NCBI GenBank assembly: GCA_003988855.1
Contig: QYAI01000049.1
Coordinates: forward strand, 124,001-188,000
DNA length: 64,000 bases
Reading direction: 5' to 3'
Source: Arachnopeziza araneosa
Lineage: Eukaryota > Ascomycota > Leotiomycetes > Helotiales > Arachnopezizaceae
Of the stretch, positions 1-11,834 are shown piece by piece (the stretch's first letter is position 1; every line of letters starts with the position of its first letter). The position numbers and the translations under genes are program-made. The notes beneath the pieces were generated by a model. That model made no database searches and was not told the DNA's origin. It saw only the letters and a program-made list of their open reading frames with translations.

Positions 1-1242
1 CATTCGACCTGTGCATATTGTCCTGCTTTAGCTTTACGATCAATGACGACGAAAGAAATTACTTTACTGGGTTCTTAATTTGCAACATACATATCAACCA
101 ACTGCATTCATTCATTAATATTTCTAGACGGCATGGTGGAAGGGGGGTCCTTGGATTGGATTCAAGGTCTGGATGGATTTGCATAAGACTGGATGGGGAT
201 TGTTGGATTATGCTTTTGTCTCTCTTTCTTTTTGGGTTGATGAGAGATTGGATGGAAGGTTGCGAAGCTTACGATTGACTGATACAAGTGGCCTCCGAGC
301 TGGGGTTTGATGATTGTGTACTCGATTGCTTCTAGTGGGGAGGGTTTGGTTAGGTGCAAAGGAACGGTTAATGCATGTAGTGATACAAGAACTCGATGCA
401 TAGCTTAGCTGGTGGGAGGCGTAGATCAATGAGATACTTGTAGCATACTCCCATTGCTCCGACCTTTCAATAAACGTTCATTCTGAATTCAACTTCGAAA
501 ACTTTCCTTGCTAGTCTTTATATTACAGTATGACTGAGGGAGCGACGCCTGATCATGATACCCTGATATCTGTCTAACCTGACCTTGAAGACCTGAAATC
601 CAAAGATAAACGGATAATTTCTATCTCTATTTCGTCTCTTTCCCATCTTCCTCCCAACCTGATGATGGAACTGAAGAAGTCACTCTTCTGCTTGTATCCG
701 TATGCACACTCATGCAGACCTGATGGCACACGTGAAATTAGAAAGCTTGTGGGGCTGTTGTCCCATCTTGTCTGCTGGATAGCTCTCTCTCTCTGTCTCT
801 CCGCCGTGCTTGTCTGTCATGTTGTAGGTCACAGAGTAAAATGGCACAAGTGCAAGGCTCCACAGAAGCAGGAGATAAGCAAGGCGATTTCTCATCTCAA
901 TACGATTTATACATTAACTACACTTGTAAATCGAAGCCGAGCGCCCGTCGCGCCCTCAGCTATATACAGATATATGTACGGAAAGCACACGCTTCCAAAG
1001 AGGGTATATCCAGCATCCTTCTTCCTAGCTACATGATGAGATTAGACGCTTTGGATAACCGCCACCCGATCAACCATTGTAAATGCATGAGTTTTATGTT
1101 TTTTGAAAAGAAAAAATGTCCGAGCGAGCGATTGATCTCCATGACGAGAAGGAGGATAGGCCCAGACTATGTACGTGGATGAAGAAAACCGCCGATGCAA
1201 ATGAATGTGGGTCATTAAGAAGACTTTTCCGATTCGGCGCAT
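1..1242. other. Gene-poor left edge
   Basis: I find no convincing coding exon here. Short open frames on both strands lack recognisable domains and do not join by splice sites. A pyrimidine-rich run (CTCTCTCTCTGTCTCTC) lies near 782-798. The right part holds the 3' flank of the LIM gene. It could also contain the UTR of a gene beyond the left edge, which I cannot see. Confidence 0.4.
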
Positions 1243-3454
1243 TCACATCATCATCAATCTCGTCGTTCTGCGCTCCATCCTGTTGCTTCCAGGCCCCATC
1301 CCCATGCCCAGAAGACCACCTCTCCCGCGATTCTGTTGAGCTCTTCGAAAGGCATCTCGTTCACAATAAACTCTCCCGCCCATCTCAAAGTAGTCATTCT
1401 TCAAGACGCGCTTGCAATCCGAACAGGCTAGACATTGAGGATGGAATTTTTGCTTCCGCTCACTCTCAAGGTACTGTCCTTCAATACCGCGATCACACAC
1501 GCAGCACACCGAGTTGTTAAGCTTGTGGTAGTGCCGTTCACAATATGGCGCGTCGGCTATGACGTAGAAGGTTGCAGTTTGGAAGGGCTCTGAGCACGTC
1601 GTGCAGTTGAAACATTGTTTGTGGTAACGTCCTGTGAGACGCCCATCCGCCGAAGAGATGGATTTGCCTCGGATAGGCTCACTGCAACCTTTGCAGTTGC
1701 CTTTGGTAGGGTTCGAAGGTCTTGAAGAAGAGCTCGTCGCAGTGCGGCGCATGGAAGGGCGTTCCATGGGGGAAGAGGAACGGAATGGCGATAGGGAGCG
1801 CGATGTATTTTGTGTGCGGGGATGAGGAATAGGTGATAGGTGGCCGGATTGGATGGCCGGATCCATGGGCGATTCTGGGGATAAAAGTGCAGTGTCTACA
1901 TTCCGAGGTGGTGGGGGAGCCCTGGCGTATTGTTCTGAGGCATTGGCTCGGTGTGACGCGCTGGATGGAAGACGCCTGGGTGGTTGGAGATCTGACAGAG
2001 AGGATTCGAGGTCGGCCATTTGTACATCTATCTTTGTCTCGTCAGATCCTTGACGTCTAGATCGTCGCGGTGGACTTGATCTGGAGCTTGCCAGGCTCTC
2101 TTCGCTATACGCTGAGTTGTCTGAGGATTGGGATTCAGAAGAAGTGTGATATGGATTACCGATGCCAAATTCTGCCGCCAAGTTGAGGCTTGCTGGGACA
2201 GGTATCGCATTCTCTGGGTGACCATCTACTCGTCTCGTACTTCCTCCTCGAGGGGGGAGAGGTCGAGAGAGATCTGGTCCGAGCGATGGATTCCGTTGTC
2301 TTGGTGGAGAAGTTTTTGGACCAAGCAGGATCTGTCCCGAGGGCGAGTCGTTCGACTTTTGTCGTGACCGTAGACTGTTACTTCCTTCCGAAGGTCTTCT
2401 GAACGGGCCATCAAGAGTATTATTTAACAGAGGAAATGTTTGGGATCTAAGTTCTGAGTTTAGAGGCTCCATACCATCCACTCCAGGCGGTCCAAAACCA
2501 CCATAACCATTCTTTCTCGGCATTCGAGGAGGAGCGACTCCAGACTTAGATCCACTTGAGCTAGTTGTTGAAGTCCGTGAATGACCCGGGCCTGCTGTCG
2601 CCGGTCGTTCTGTGCTATCGCCAATTACAGTTGTTGGTGAAATCAAGATATCTTTTACACTACCAGACGATGCCTGCCTTCTGTGACCTTTCGCCGACTC
2701 TCCTTTTGAGGTAGGATCGAAAGGTCCTGGCGCAATGGTGTTCATTCGTTGAAGCAGTCCACCATCTCCGATGTTCCTCGGGCTTAGAGGAGCGAACATT
2801 GGATTCGTCTCTAATTGCTTTTTTTCAAACCTACCATATCCAGATCCCACGGCTGGTTTCGCTGGTGCAGGCTTCGACGTCGGAAATGGGGGGAAAGCAC
2901 AGTCTAAATTTGAAGACAGTACATCTGGGGAAGGCGGTGCTCTTGGAGCAGGAGTTGTTGCACTTCGTGAGGGTTTGGTGAAAGGATTCGGGGACCGTTT
3001 TGGGTCTAGAGCAGACAGAGAAGAAAACGGGGACCGACTTCTCGAAGGTGAAGCACTGACTGGCGTCAACTGGTCCGGAGGTATGAAGGGACGATCTGAG
3101 AAGGGTCAGTTTACTTTTTTGTTTTTGTTTTTGGAAGACTCTAAGCTTAGGGCTGGGTCAGAACATACTGGCGGCATTGGTATCAACCCGAGGTGGCAAC
3201 GACTTCAGTGGCTTTAAGAAAGGTGGACCGTTAGCTGGCGACTGTCTAAACATCTTGTCGAAGATGCTGTGAGAATCCGGTGGGGGAGTAGCTACTTTTA
3301 TTAGTTCTTAACATCCGGGAAATAACACAACAGGGGGATAGTTACGTTCGCCACTATCGCATACATGATCTCCCATCTGCGAGATTTCGAGGTCTCTCGC
3401 ACACATAGAACATTTTATAGTCGGGAGAAAAGTGGATATCCGCGTGTCGGCCAT
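1243..3454 (-). CDS. LIM-domain protein, fungal paxillin-like (Pxl1 type)
   Basis: Three exons: 3454-3346, 3291-3169 and 3095-1243, giving 694 aa. Introns are GTAACT...TAG and GTATGT...CAG, both phase 1. The start was chosen because the first exon encodes a conserved N-terminal Cys/His motif (CSMCARDLEISQMGDHVC, residues 16-33) that a single-exon reading would miss. Residues 40-540 are Ser/Pro/Arg-rich and probably disordered. Two LIM zinc fingers follow at about 545-600 and 608-658, with regular Cys/His ligands (CKGC, CFNCTTC, CERHYH; then CCVC, CLACSDC, CERD). Fungal proteins of this layout act at polarity and cytokinesis sites with Rho GTPases and actin; that role is inferred from the family. 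It could instead be a Rga/Lrg-type LIM protein, but no RhoGAP domain is present. Confidence 0.85.
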
Positions 3455-6400
3455 TTCGTCACCCCAAAAGGTAGTTCTTCTCGTTCACTCGGCAGTCAAT
3501 TGGCAGTGATAGATACATATGTCGATACCAGTCGACTTAGTGGTGGAAGTAGCAGTACGATGGTGAGTTGACGATTGAAGCCTTTCGTAAGAGGACGTTT
3601 GCTGTTTTGTTCCGATCGCCAGACACCCAAACACTCATGCAAGTCAGCTCGGGGTTGGTGATCAAACCCTACTGAGGCGGAACTGATCTAGGAGCTTCGC
3701 TATATGTTTCCTCACTCAATCTGGACCGTTTGAGAGCTTCGCGTGGGGAATCGAGTGCGCTGAATCGACAAGCTCGCAACGACGACGACGCTTGTACCAA
3801 GAGCCGTTGGAAGGGTAATGACAGTGAGCAAACAATGGTCGATCCGAGAGAGGCTGTGGAGAGAGTTCTGGAGGAGAGTTTCTGCAGCAGAAGCGTCTCG
3901 GGGACTCGAGAGGGTGGAGCGCAAGAGAGACACCCCGGTCCAGGTAGGATTAGCTCCAGAGGATGCAGCTCGACCGTCAAATGGCCCGTGAGGAACTGGT
4001 CAGAACTGACGGGCAGCAGAGACGCTCGCTCAGGGGACCTGATAGGTCCGGGGCCGCTTCTTGTTTGATGAAGTTGGATATGATCAACTGGCAAACGAAA
4101 GTTGGCGAGCTTCTTGAACTGCACGACTCTTCTAAGGACAACAACAACAACAACAACAACGCGAGGAAGAACCCAAGCACCTTGACTTTCCACCGACGTC
4201 AAGTCCAGCGTTTCGAGATGTCTGAGACTTTGTTCTTCACGTACTGCCCATTTGGTCCTTTCTCAGTCCCAAAAGAGGTCCGCCACTGCAAGCCCCAGAA
4301 GTGCCGTGCCAGAAGCAGCACCAGGGGGCTGAGATTTGGGTTCAGCGGTTGCCACTGCTGCTCCCTACCAAATGGTCGGCATGCTCGAGGAAGCTTCTGA
4401 AGCCCAATCTTCGCTCACCAGCAGACGGCAGCCCTATATGCGACAAGATCACAGCTCGTCAAGTCGTCTTCTGAAACGGCATGCTGAGGGAGTTCATCAG
4501 GTTTGTGAGATTGCGCTCTGGCCAGGCGCAACCAATAATGGGCGTCCAAGCCCAGGCTCGTCCTTCAAGCCATCCGCTGGCCGCCAGAATCAACCTCTGG
4601 GGTCCCATGATGGTGGGTGGGAGCGCATTTAGAGTCCTTGTTGGAGACTTAAAGTAGTGCCTCGCTCCCCCTGAACCACTCGCCATGCCCAAGCAGCTTC
4701 TCTCGTCGCGAAAGAGGCGCCTCTTCCTCATCTCGGGAACTTTCACCTTGCGACGAACCCTTCAACAGCCGGTGGAACCATGATGATTCTTCTAATCTTC
4801 CTACGTTGCAGCAGGTGGTGGAGCCGGCAGCGATCGCGATGGCAAAAGTTTGAATGAGCCACCATCGATCATCACAGGCTCCCGGTGCCTGTCTCCAGCC
4901 TCCTAAGCGCTCTCTACACACTCGTGATGCTGTCATGGCCATTGTATGTGAGGCGCGACACGTTTTGCTTTTCCCAGTCCCCAATCATGGCCGCGGATGA
5001 CTTGCATGCAGCGTCGCCGGTGAGGGCTGCATCACGACGGGGTCCAATGGCTGCTGTCAGATCCAGGGAGCATCTTGTGTCTCATGAAAATGATGGGTAC
5101 GAAGTACTGCAGCGTCCACCGCGAAGAGAGCCGCAGAGACCGCAGTCGGAGCTGCTTCTGACCGGGCTCGACAAGGCGACTCGGAGTAATCTTGGATCAT
5201 CTCCATTCATCATCCAGAAATTGTATATCATCTGGAAGGTAACATTGACTTTGCAGGATTCACCCTCAACCTCCCTTGCTCTCCTTTTCATCATTTCTCA
5301 CATCAACAACAGACGCAGGAGGAGACCCTATCACCTCTTCATACATGCAGCCAGACGGATCCTGCAGATAAAGCATTCCCCACAAATCCACATGGCCATA
5401 TTCCCGTCTTTCGAAGTGCTCTGGATTGTCTACACTGAACTAGCAACCCCTTTTTCAAGCATCGATGATTCCATGGAGAGGAGGCCCGGACGACGGACAC
5501 CGAATCATGCCATGGCGAATATACCAGCCTCGCCTGGAAATCAACATGCATCCATGAGCTCCCATTTTGCCCAGTGGCTTTGAGGAACGTCTCCCACTTC
5601 CATCTTCTCCCCGCCACCAGGAGGTGAAACTTGCGGTGAGAAGCCTCAGGCTGACGGACACAACTTCACCCACAGTTCATAGCGTCGTGATGGAGCGGCT
5701 AATGCAAACTTATCACCACGCCTCCACAGTCCCAGACTTATTGACCGCCACTCGCCCGCGGTGGACGCACTCCACGTGATTCGTCCAAGAGATAGACGGA
5801 ACCTAATGATAAACTCCAAGAGGGAAAGACCAATTCAAAAAGAAGAAGTGGCTTTCAAGATCGTCTGTGCGAGAATACCACGAATCTTGGAACAGTTGCG
5901 CAACCCGATTGTTGACATTTACAGTATCTGATCTGTGGTTGAGCTTCCTTTCCGGGCTGCCGTTGAAACCCAAATCTTATTCTGAACGACAGGATAAAAG
6001 GGGTTTCTATTCTAAGAAATGCCATTGCCGCGAAGACGTCTAAAAACTGGGGATACCTGAGCCGTCAAGGAACTCGGCACAACCTAATAAATAATATGGA
6101 TATCAAATGTGCTGGCGCTTCCGCTTCCTATGATGGTAGCAGACCGCGTTTTGCGTTTCGTTAGTGCCCCCAGTGGACACAGCAAGCAATACCAAGCACT
6201 TTGGAGCAAGCCCAGGAGGATCCGCTCAAAAGGAAATCCTCAAGCGTGACAACTTTCTCTGTTGGGAAGTGCAACCACGCCAGTCCTATCGGAAGAGAAC
6301 GGATAGATGGCCAAGTCCTTTGAGGTCGTAACGAACCCCAAAAGTCCAACGCTGGATGGAGCTTTTCATCTTGACCTGCATAAAATTGTGTTATCGTACA

Positions 6401-6909
6401 TTATCGGTGGATTCAGGCTAATGACCGTGCATGGATTAGTCAGAATGCCCCTCTAGTCGTTGGTGGGGTTTGACCGTGCGATAACAATTCTCACCTTCAC
6501 AATATTTATATCCCACCCTTCCTTCCCTCACAAACACCAAGGAAAGACTGCAGCTTACCTTGACTCTATCGCTGTAAAACACACCTTCTCAAACAGAAAC
6601 CATCCCAAGTCGATTACACTTTCGAGTGTAGTCACCACCAACGTCAAAATTTTCTCCAACCTCCTCAACTCGTATGTTTACCTCCCCAGCCGGATCCTCG
6701 GCGGTCCTTTTCCTCTCTCCAATCCCTCTCTAAACACATTTTCCCCGTGCAAACGCCAAATGCTCATGTCTCTTAGGGTCCATCATCCGTTCGCAGGAGC
6801 CCGTTGCTCATCCGCAGGAGGAGCATCGGACTCACCCTTTACCAAGTAAAGGCATCTCGAAATAAACATCCCCTCCCTACAATCTTCTCAGACTCGAAAC
6901 CCTGACAAG
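3455..6909. other. Long gene-poor region and INO1 upstream region
   Basis: About 3.4 kb with no supported coding gene. The longest open frame (4885-5583) has no recognisable domain and a composition that looks random. A (CAA)n microsatellite lies near 4138-4161 and creates spurious poly-Val/Leu antisense frames. The right end is the INO1 promoter and leader: an AT-rich ATATTTATAT element sits near 6503-6512, and a possible 5' UTR intron runs from GTATGT at 6673 to CTTAG at 6776. That intron is a guess from motifs only. Confidence 0.4.
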
Positions 6910-8618
6910 ATGGCCCCTCACGCTGAAGTAGGATTGGGCTTCTCGAACGGAGATGGACACACCCTCGAAGTCAAAAAAGATCTCTTCACTGTCAATTCCC
7001 CCAATGTTGTCTACTCTGACCATGAGATCCGATCCAAGTACACCTATCGAACCACCCTAGTCGACCAGAATGCCGATGGTAAGTTTGTAGCAACTCCCAA
7101 GGAAACTGTCTATGATTTCAAGACGGAACGTAAAGTCCCAAAGACTGGTATGATGCTGGTTGGATGGGGTGGGAACAATGGTACCACAGTTACTGCTGGT
7201 ATTATTGCCAACCGCCGTGGTCTTGTTTGGGACACTCGTGAAGGCTCTCGTGCTGCTAATTACTATGGATCTGTTGTTATGGGCTCTACAATCAAGTTGG
7301 GAGTGAACGCCAAGACTTCCAAGGATGTAAACATCCCCTTTCATGATGTCCTACCTATGGTTCATCCAAATGATCTCGTAATTGGCGGTTGGGATATTAG
7401 TGGTTTGAATTTGGCCCAAGCTATGGATCGAGCTGCCGTTCTCGAGCCAACCTTGAAGAATCAAGTCAAGAAGGAAATGGCTGAGATGATGCCGCTTCCG
7501 AGCATCTACTACCCTGACTTCATTGCTGCTAATCAGGAGGACCGTGCCGATAATTTGGTCAAGGGCAACAAGGCCTGCAACGAGCATGTTGAGCAAATTC
7601 GTACCGATATTCGGTAGGTCTCTCTCATGGAGAGTTAGAGCATTCTAATAAGCTGGCAGTGACTTCAAAGCCAAGAACAATCTGGACAAGGTTATTGTTC
7701 TATGGACCGCCAATACCGAGCGTTTTGCAGATCTTATCGATGGCGTCAATGACACTGCTGATAACCTACTAAAGGCTATTGAGAATGGCCACGAAGAAGT
7801 TGCACCTTCAACCATCTTTGCTGTTGCCTGTATCCTTGAGGGTGTCGCATTCATCAATGGCTCGCCACAGAACACATTCGTTCCAGGAGCCATTGATCTT
7901 GCTGAAAAACACAATACTTTCATTGGCGGCGATGACTTTAAATCTGGGCAGACCAAGATGAAGTCAGCCTTGGTCGATTTCTTGATCAGTGCTGGTATTA
8001 AGCTTACATCTATTGCAAGTTACAACCACCTTGGCAATAACGACGGAAAGAACTTGAGCTCTCAAAGACAGTTCCGCTCAAAGGAGATTTCCAAGTCAAA
8101 CGTTGTTGATGACATGGTTGAAGCAAACACTGTCCTTTACAAGGAGGGCGAGCATCCAGACCACACCGTTGTGATTAAGTACATGCCTGCTGTTGGTGAC
8201 AACAAACGTGCTTTGGATGAGTACTATGCTGAGATCTTCATGGGTGGCCACCAAACTATCTCGTAAGTTCATGCATCTCGTGATGATATACCCACTGACT
8301 TGCCACAGAATTTTCAATGTTTGTGAGGATTCTCTTCTTGCTTCCCCTTTGATCATCGATCTCGTTCTCGTAGCCGAGATGATGACTCGTATTCAATGGC
8401 AAGCTCATTCTACCAATGGTTCGGCAACCAAGGATTTCAAAAACTTCCATAGTGTGCTCAGTATTCTCAGCTTCATGCTCAAGGCGCCTTTGACTCCACC
8501 AGGAACTCCAGTCATTAATGCTCTTGCTAAGCAACGAAGCGCATTGATCAATATCTTCCGTGCTTGTGTTGGGCTTGAGCCAGAGAACGACATGACCCTT
8601 GAGCATAAGCTTTTTTAG
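6910..8618 (+). CDS. INO1: Inositol-3-phosphate synthase (myo-inositol-1-phosphate synthase)
   Basis: Exons 6910-7613, 7660-8262 and 8309-8618 give 538 aa, close to the roughly 533 aa of the yeast enzyme. It converts glucose 6-phosphate to inositol 3-phosphate with NAD+, the committed step of inositol and phosphatidylinositol synthesis in the cytosol. The Rossmann NAD motif GWGGNNGTT lies at about residues 85-93. Other family blocks are clear: the GWDISG stretch, SYNHLGNNDGKNLS, and the C-terminal block KAPLTPPGTPVINAL followed by a short tail. Introns are phase 2 with GTAGGT and GTAAGT donors. The first ATG of the conserved frame was taken as start. The long leader suggests transcriptional control upstream, but I did not find a clear inositol-responsive element. 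Confidence 0.97.
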
Positions 8619-9006
8619 TCGCGATGAGTTTATTGGAATTTTCTTGCAGGTGCCTGTGGTGGCTTAATCTGTTGAGTGGTGCTGGGGACAGAAATTTCGT
8701 TGGTCTCATCGTAGTTCTACTCTGTGGCGATAAGTGCCATACATTCATTCATTAGAACAAAATTTGATACTTGATACTCTCTAAATATATTTAGATAATC
8801 TGTTGAGATGTGATGAGTCCAACGTCTCATTTGTTCCTTCGCGAAATAAAAGGCTAGCGCATTTCTCTCTCCTCCAACCTTCACAATCATTCATCTTCGG
8901 GATGTATTACCTCTTGTTTCTTTCTTGAGTCTTTGAACCGCTGCCACGTCTAGGAATGCCGCCAAACACTCCCAGATCATAATCTAAAGAAGTGGCCGAG
9001 CTAACT
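8619..9006. other. Intergenic, INO1 3' flank and promoter of the OB-fold gene
   Basis: No gene seen. A short open reading frame of eight codons starts at ATG 8956, 51 nt upstream of and in the same frame as the chosen start at 9007, and ends at a TAA between them. It would act as a uORF only if the transcript begins before it. Confidence 0.4.
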
Positions 9007-10603
9007 ATGCAATCTTTCTATAAGTTAGAGGTTCAAGTTGGAGGTGCACTTCCATGGAAACCACCAACAAAAGCAGGAGATGGTTTCACAGAGGAAGAGC
9101 TAGCCGATGCACTGGATCCTCTTCATCGTATTTGGAACCCAGAGCGCGATTACGATGAACTAAGCATCTCTAAATTGACCTCGGGCCTCGATGCCGTTGA
9201 GTTCTGTGGCCGAGTTGTGAACCTTATAACTGTCTTTGGTACTAATGGGAAGCAACCCAAGGCGAGTGGATGGCATTATTTGATTGTCAAAGATGATTCA
9301 GCTGCAATATCAGTGAGTTATGAAGCCTACAGAGGATCAAATGTGCTAATACTGAGAACAGATCAAGTTGTTCTTTGCACGAAATTCATATCCTCTGAAA
9401 CTCGGAAACCTAGTTACTTGCTGGACAGCATTCATCTCCGAGGTCACCACAACATCTACAAGTCTATCCGAGGCCTGCAAGCTCAGCGCAAACATGTTTC
9501 CAGGCCGAGTGACAAGTGACCACATCATGATCCACACGAATGAAGGCGTCAAGAGCCTCTGCCGCACCCCTCTCGGGTATGTGAAAGGCCAGCCTCTGCC
9601 AGGATTAATGACGCTGGAGAGCTACATCAAGAGCGGGCATGATGGTGTTATTGGGGCAAAGTTACTAGTCTGTGTGAAATCCCGCGCTGCACCTAAGAAG
9701 ATTCAGCGCAAAGATGGGAGTCGGGAGAATGAGCTGATGGATATCGTGCTCGTGGATCACACGGCTGAGACGAAGATGACGGTTTGGAATGATATGGTTG
9801 AATCCGCGAGGCTGTGGCAGCCGGGGGAGACGATTCTGCTGATCTCAAACCCCGGGTATAAGGTCGGGTATGGTGATAAGGGTGTGGTGGCGCTCCTGAA
9901 GCATAGCATGGTTGATGTTGATCCTGAGTGCGCGGATGCGAAATGGTTGAGGAAGTGGGTCGAGGGGAAGATCAAGAAGGAGGCGACAGTCTTGTCATTC
10001 CCCGAAGGAGTGTGGGATGTGGATGCTGCGGAGAATGGGGTTGTGAGAATGTTGTTTACTTTGGCGGAATTGGATGATTGGTAAGTTCAAAGGCTAGGGG
10101 AGAGCAGAAAACTAACTTGGATCAGGGTGCGGAGCGATGGCTATCAGATTTTCACTGGTTTTATCAACGTCACTATTATGAGCATGGAGCTCCTGATCAT
10201 ATATCGCAGAGGCATGCTTATGTGCGGGCCTTGGTTTGTCGCTCTCTTTTCCCCCTCAACGATCTACACTGACCTTGTATATAGCTGCGGCAACACTCTC
10301 TACTGCTCGACTTCACCCACCACCACCTGTGCTACCTGTTCCAAATCTGTCACCCTCACACTCAACCCCCGGATTATCGGCTCACTTCTCGATGAAACAG
10401 GCTGTATCTTGGGCAGTAAACTCCTCTGGAGTCCACGTGCTTGGGAGATGTTGTTTGGAAGCACCCTAGAAGAAGTCGCAAGAATGACAACTAATCAGAT
10501 TAGACTGTTTGAACAGAGGATTGTGTTCATGAGAGTGCATCTCTGTGTTGGTTGGGCTGGGGATAATATTGGGAGGTTAGCGGTGTTGGCTGTTAAGATG
10601 TGA
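9007..10603 (+). CDS. RPA70-like triple OB-fold protein, candidate MEIOB homologue
   Basis: Exons 9007-9312, 9362-10080, 10126-10233 and 10285-10603 give 483 aa. The architecture resembles the three C-terminal OB folds of RPA70 without the N-terminal protein-interaction domain. OB1 is at about residues 60-170 and OB2 at about 195-300, with the block MTVWNDM...WQPGETILLISNP. OB3 is at about 340-480 and carries a four-cysteine zinc insert (C375-x2-C378 and C393-x2-C396). MEIOB and SHLD2 share this plan; MEIOB binds ssDNA in meiotic recombination. OB2 and the end of OB3 look more like MEIOB to me, by memory of the family. The exon 3 donor (GTTTGT) was chosen because it keeps the zinc cysteines. 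The start follows an in-frame stop. Function in this fungus is inferred. Confidence 0.6.
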
Positions 10604-10951
10604 TGGGCTGTGGATTTGAGCATTGGAAATTTTTGAGGAATTTTAGAGGTGTTACTATACCCATTTGCCTGTATTTGGAGCTGGGGTTTTTGTTTGCAGG
10701 TTGTAGTCGAAAGTTGGGGATATACACATACAAATAAATACAGGGCACGTTTACTCGCTAATCTGGAGACATTGACACCCATGACCCTGCTTGCATTTCA
10801 GGAGTATCTGGATTTTATCCTTATCATCATCCTCTTTGATAACGGTCTAAAAATTAATCACTAAAGTGGGCATGTCCTTCCGTGACATCACAATATCTCA
10901 CTCAAGCACGCGCTTTCCAAAGACAACTTACGTCCTTCTGATAGCATCAAG
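10604..10951. other. Intergenic
   Basis: No gene or repeat recognised. It contains the 3' flank of the OB-fold gene and the short upstream region of the broken GFA-type gene. Confidence 0.4.
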
Positions 10952-11537
10952 ATGACAGGTACTGCCCCCATTTCATACCCAGGAAATTGCCACTGCGCCG
11001 CACTCCGCTTCACCGTGAGTATAGCGGAGCCGCTTACCAGAGCCACGGCTTGCAACTGTAGCATCTATTTCAAGAAAGGCTCTCTGTACTTGAAGCTGGA
11101 CCAGAACAACTCTGCTTCACAAGAGGAAGTGATGATGGTTTGACTTCTTATATGTTCAGTGAGGGGAAGAGGGAGCATCTGTTTTGTCCCGTGTGCGGAA
11201 CGGCTACACTCGTCAGGGGGGAGATGGAGATGTGGGTCAATGTGAGGACTTTAGGGGATGTTGAACCATGGGGTTTAGGGGTGGATATGTAAGTTGCTAT
11301 TTTGCTGTGCTTTGGTTCCAAGTGCTCGGAGGGAGAGTGAAGTTTCATATGGATAATACGCTGGTTTATAAGTCAAGAAGTCTTCACACAGCAAAACAAA
11401 TAAGCACAAGGAGGGCTACGCACTAACGTCGATGCAGTGCTGATCTTCAGGGGCCAGGATTTTAGCGAGCCGCACCCCTATATTGAGTTGGCTCAAGAGC
11501 TTTCTCCTGAAGTAAATACAGTACCAACCATTTAGAC
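10952..11537 (+). pseudogene. GFA/CENP-V-type zinc protein, frameshifted
   Basis: The reading frame from 10952 begins like a GFA-family protein (formaldehyde-activating/CENP-V fold), with GNCHCAALRF and then CNCSIYFKKGSLY. Two lesions stand out. The third residue of the usual CxCxxC zinc site is Tyr (codon TAT at 11066-11068) where Cys is expected. The frame also shifts by one base near 11090-11101: the family block FTRGSDDGLTSYMF and the second zinc pair (FCPVCGTA) continue in another frame from about 11101 to 11286. A tail reading VLIFRGQDFSEPHPYIELA sits at 11440-11537 behind a possible intron starting GTAAGT near 11290. GFA proteins bind zinc and some act on glutathione adducts, but this copy is probably inactive. 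A sequencing error could explain the frameshift, but not the Tyr as well. Confidence 0.7.
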
Positions 11538-11834
11538 TTCTACTGACAAAATATCGAGAAAAGCCTTTGTATATTTTCTTGATCACCATATCTAAAGGGT
11601 AGTCTGGTCATTTCAGTCAATCTGAGGGGGAAGTTGGGCTCAGTCACCCATCCCCACTAATCATCTTCAGCCTCATTGCCAAGGCTACCCGATGAGATTG
11701 ATCGAACGCCACGAGCCCGATAAACTACTCCTTCCCGATGAGACAATCGTCGCGTCTCTCTTCGCGACAGTCCATCCTTTTCCTCCTCCCGCTGATGGGT
11801 GATCCAAAGCAAGGTTTTCCTCCTCATTGCTAAT
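11538..11834. other. Intergenic, upstream of the DUF3405 gene
   Basis: No gene seen. The frame of the next gene stays open upstream of ATG 11835 without another ATG, so the annotated start is the first usable one. Confidence 0.4.

Noticed and set aside
3669..4202. 177-codon open frame on the minus strand
   Set aside because: Its poly-Val run is only the antisense reading of the CAA microsatellite.
4885..5583. 232-codon open frame on the plus strand
   Set aside because: Random composition and no recognised motif; not supported as a gene.
11799..11834. N-terminal extension of the DUF3405 protein
   Set aside because: The extension has no ATG (it begins GTG), and ATG 11835 places the signal anchor correctly at the N-terminus.
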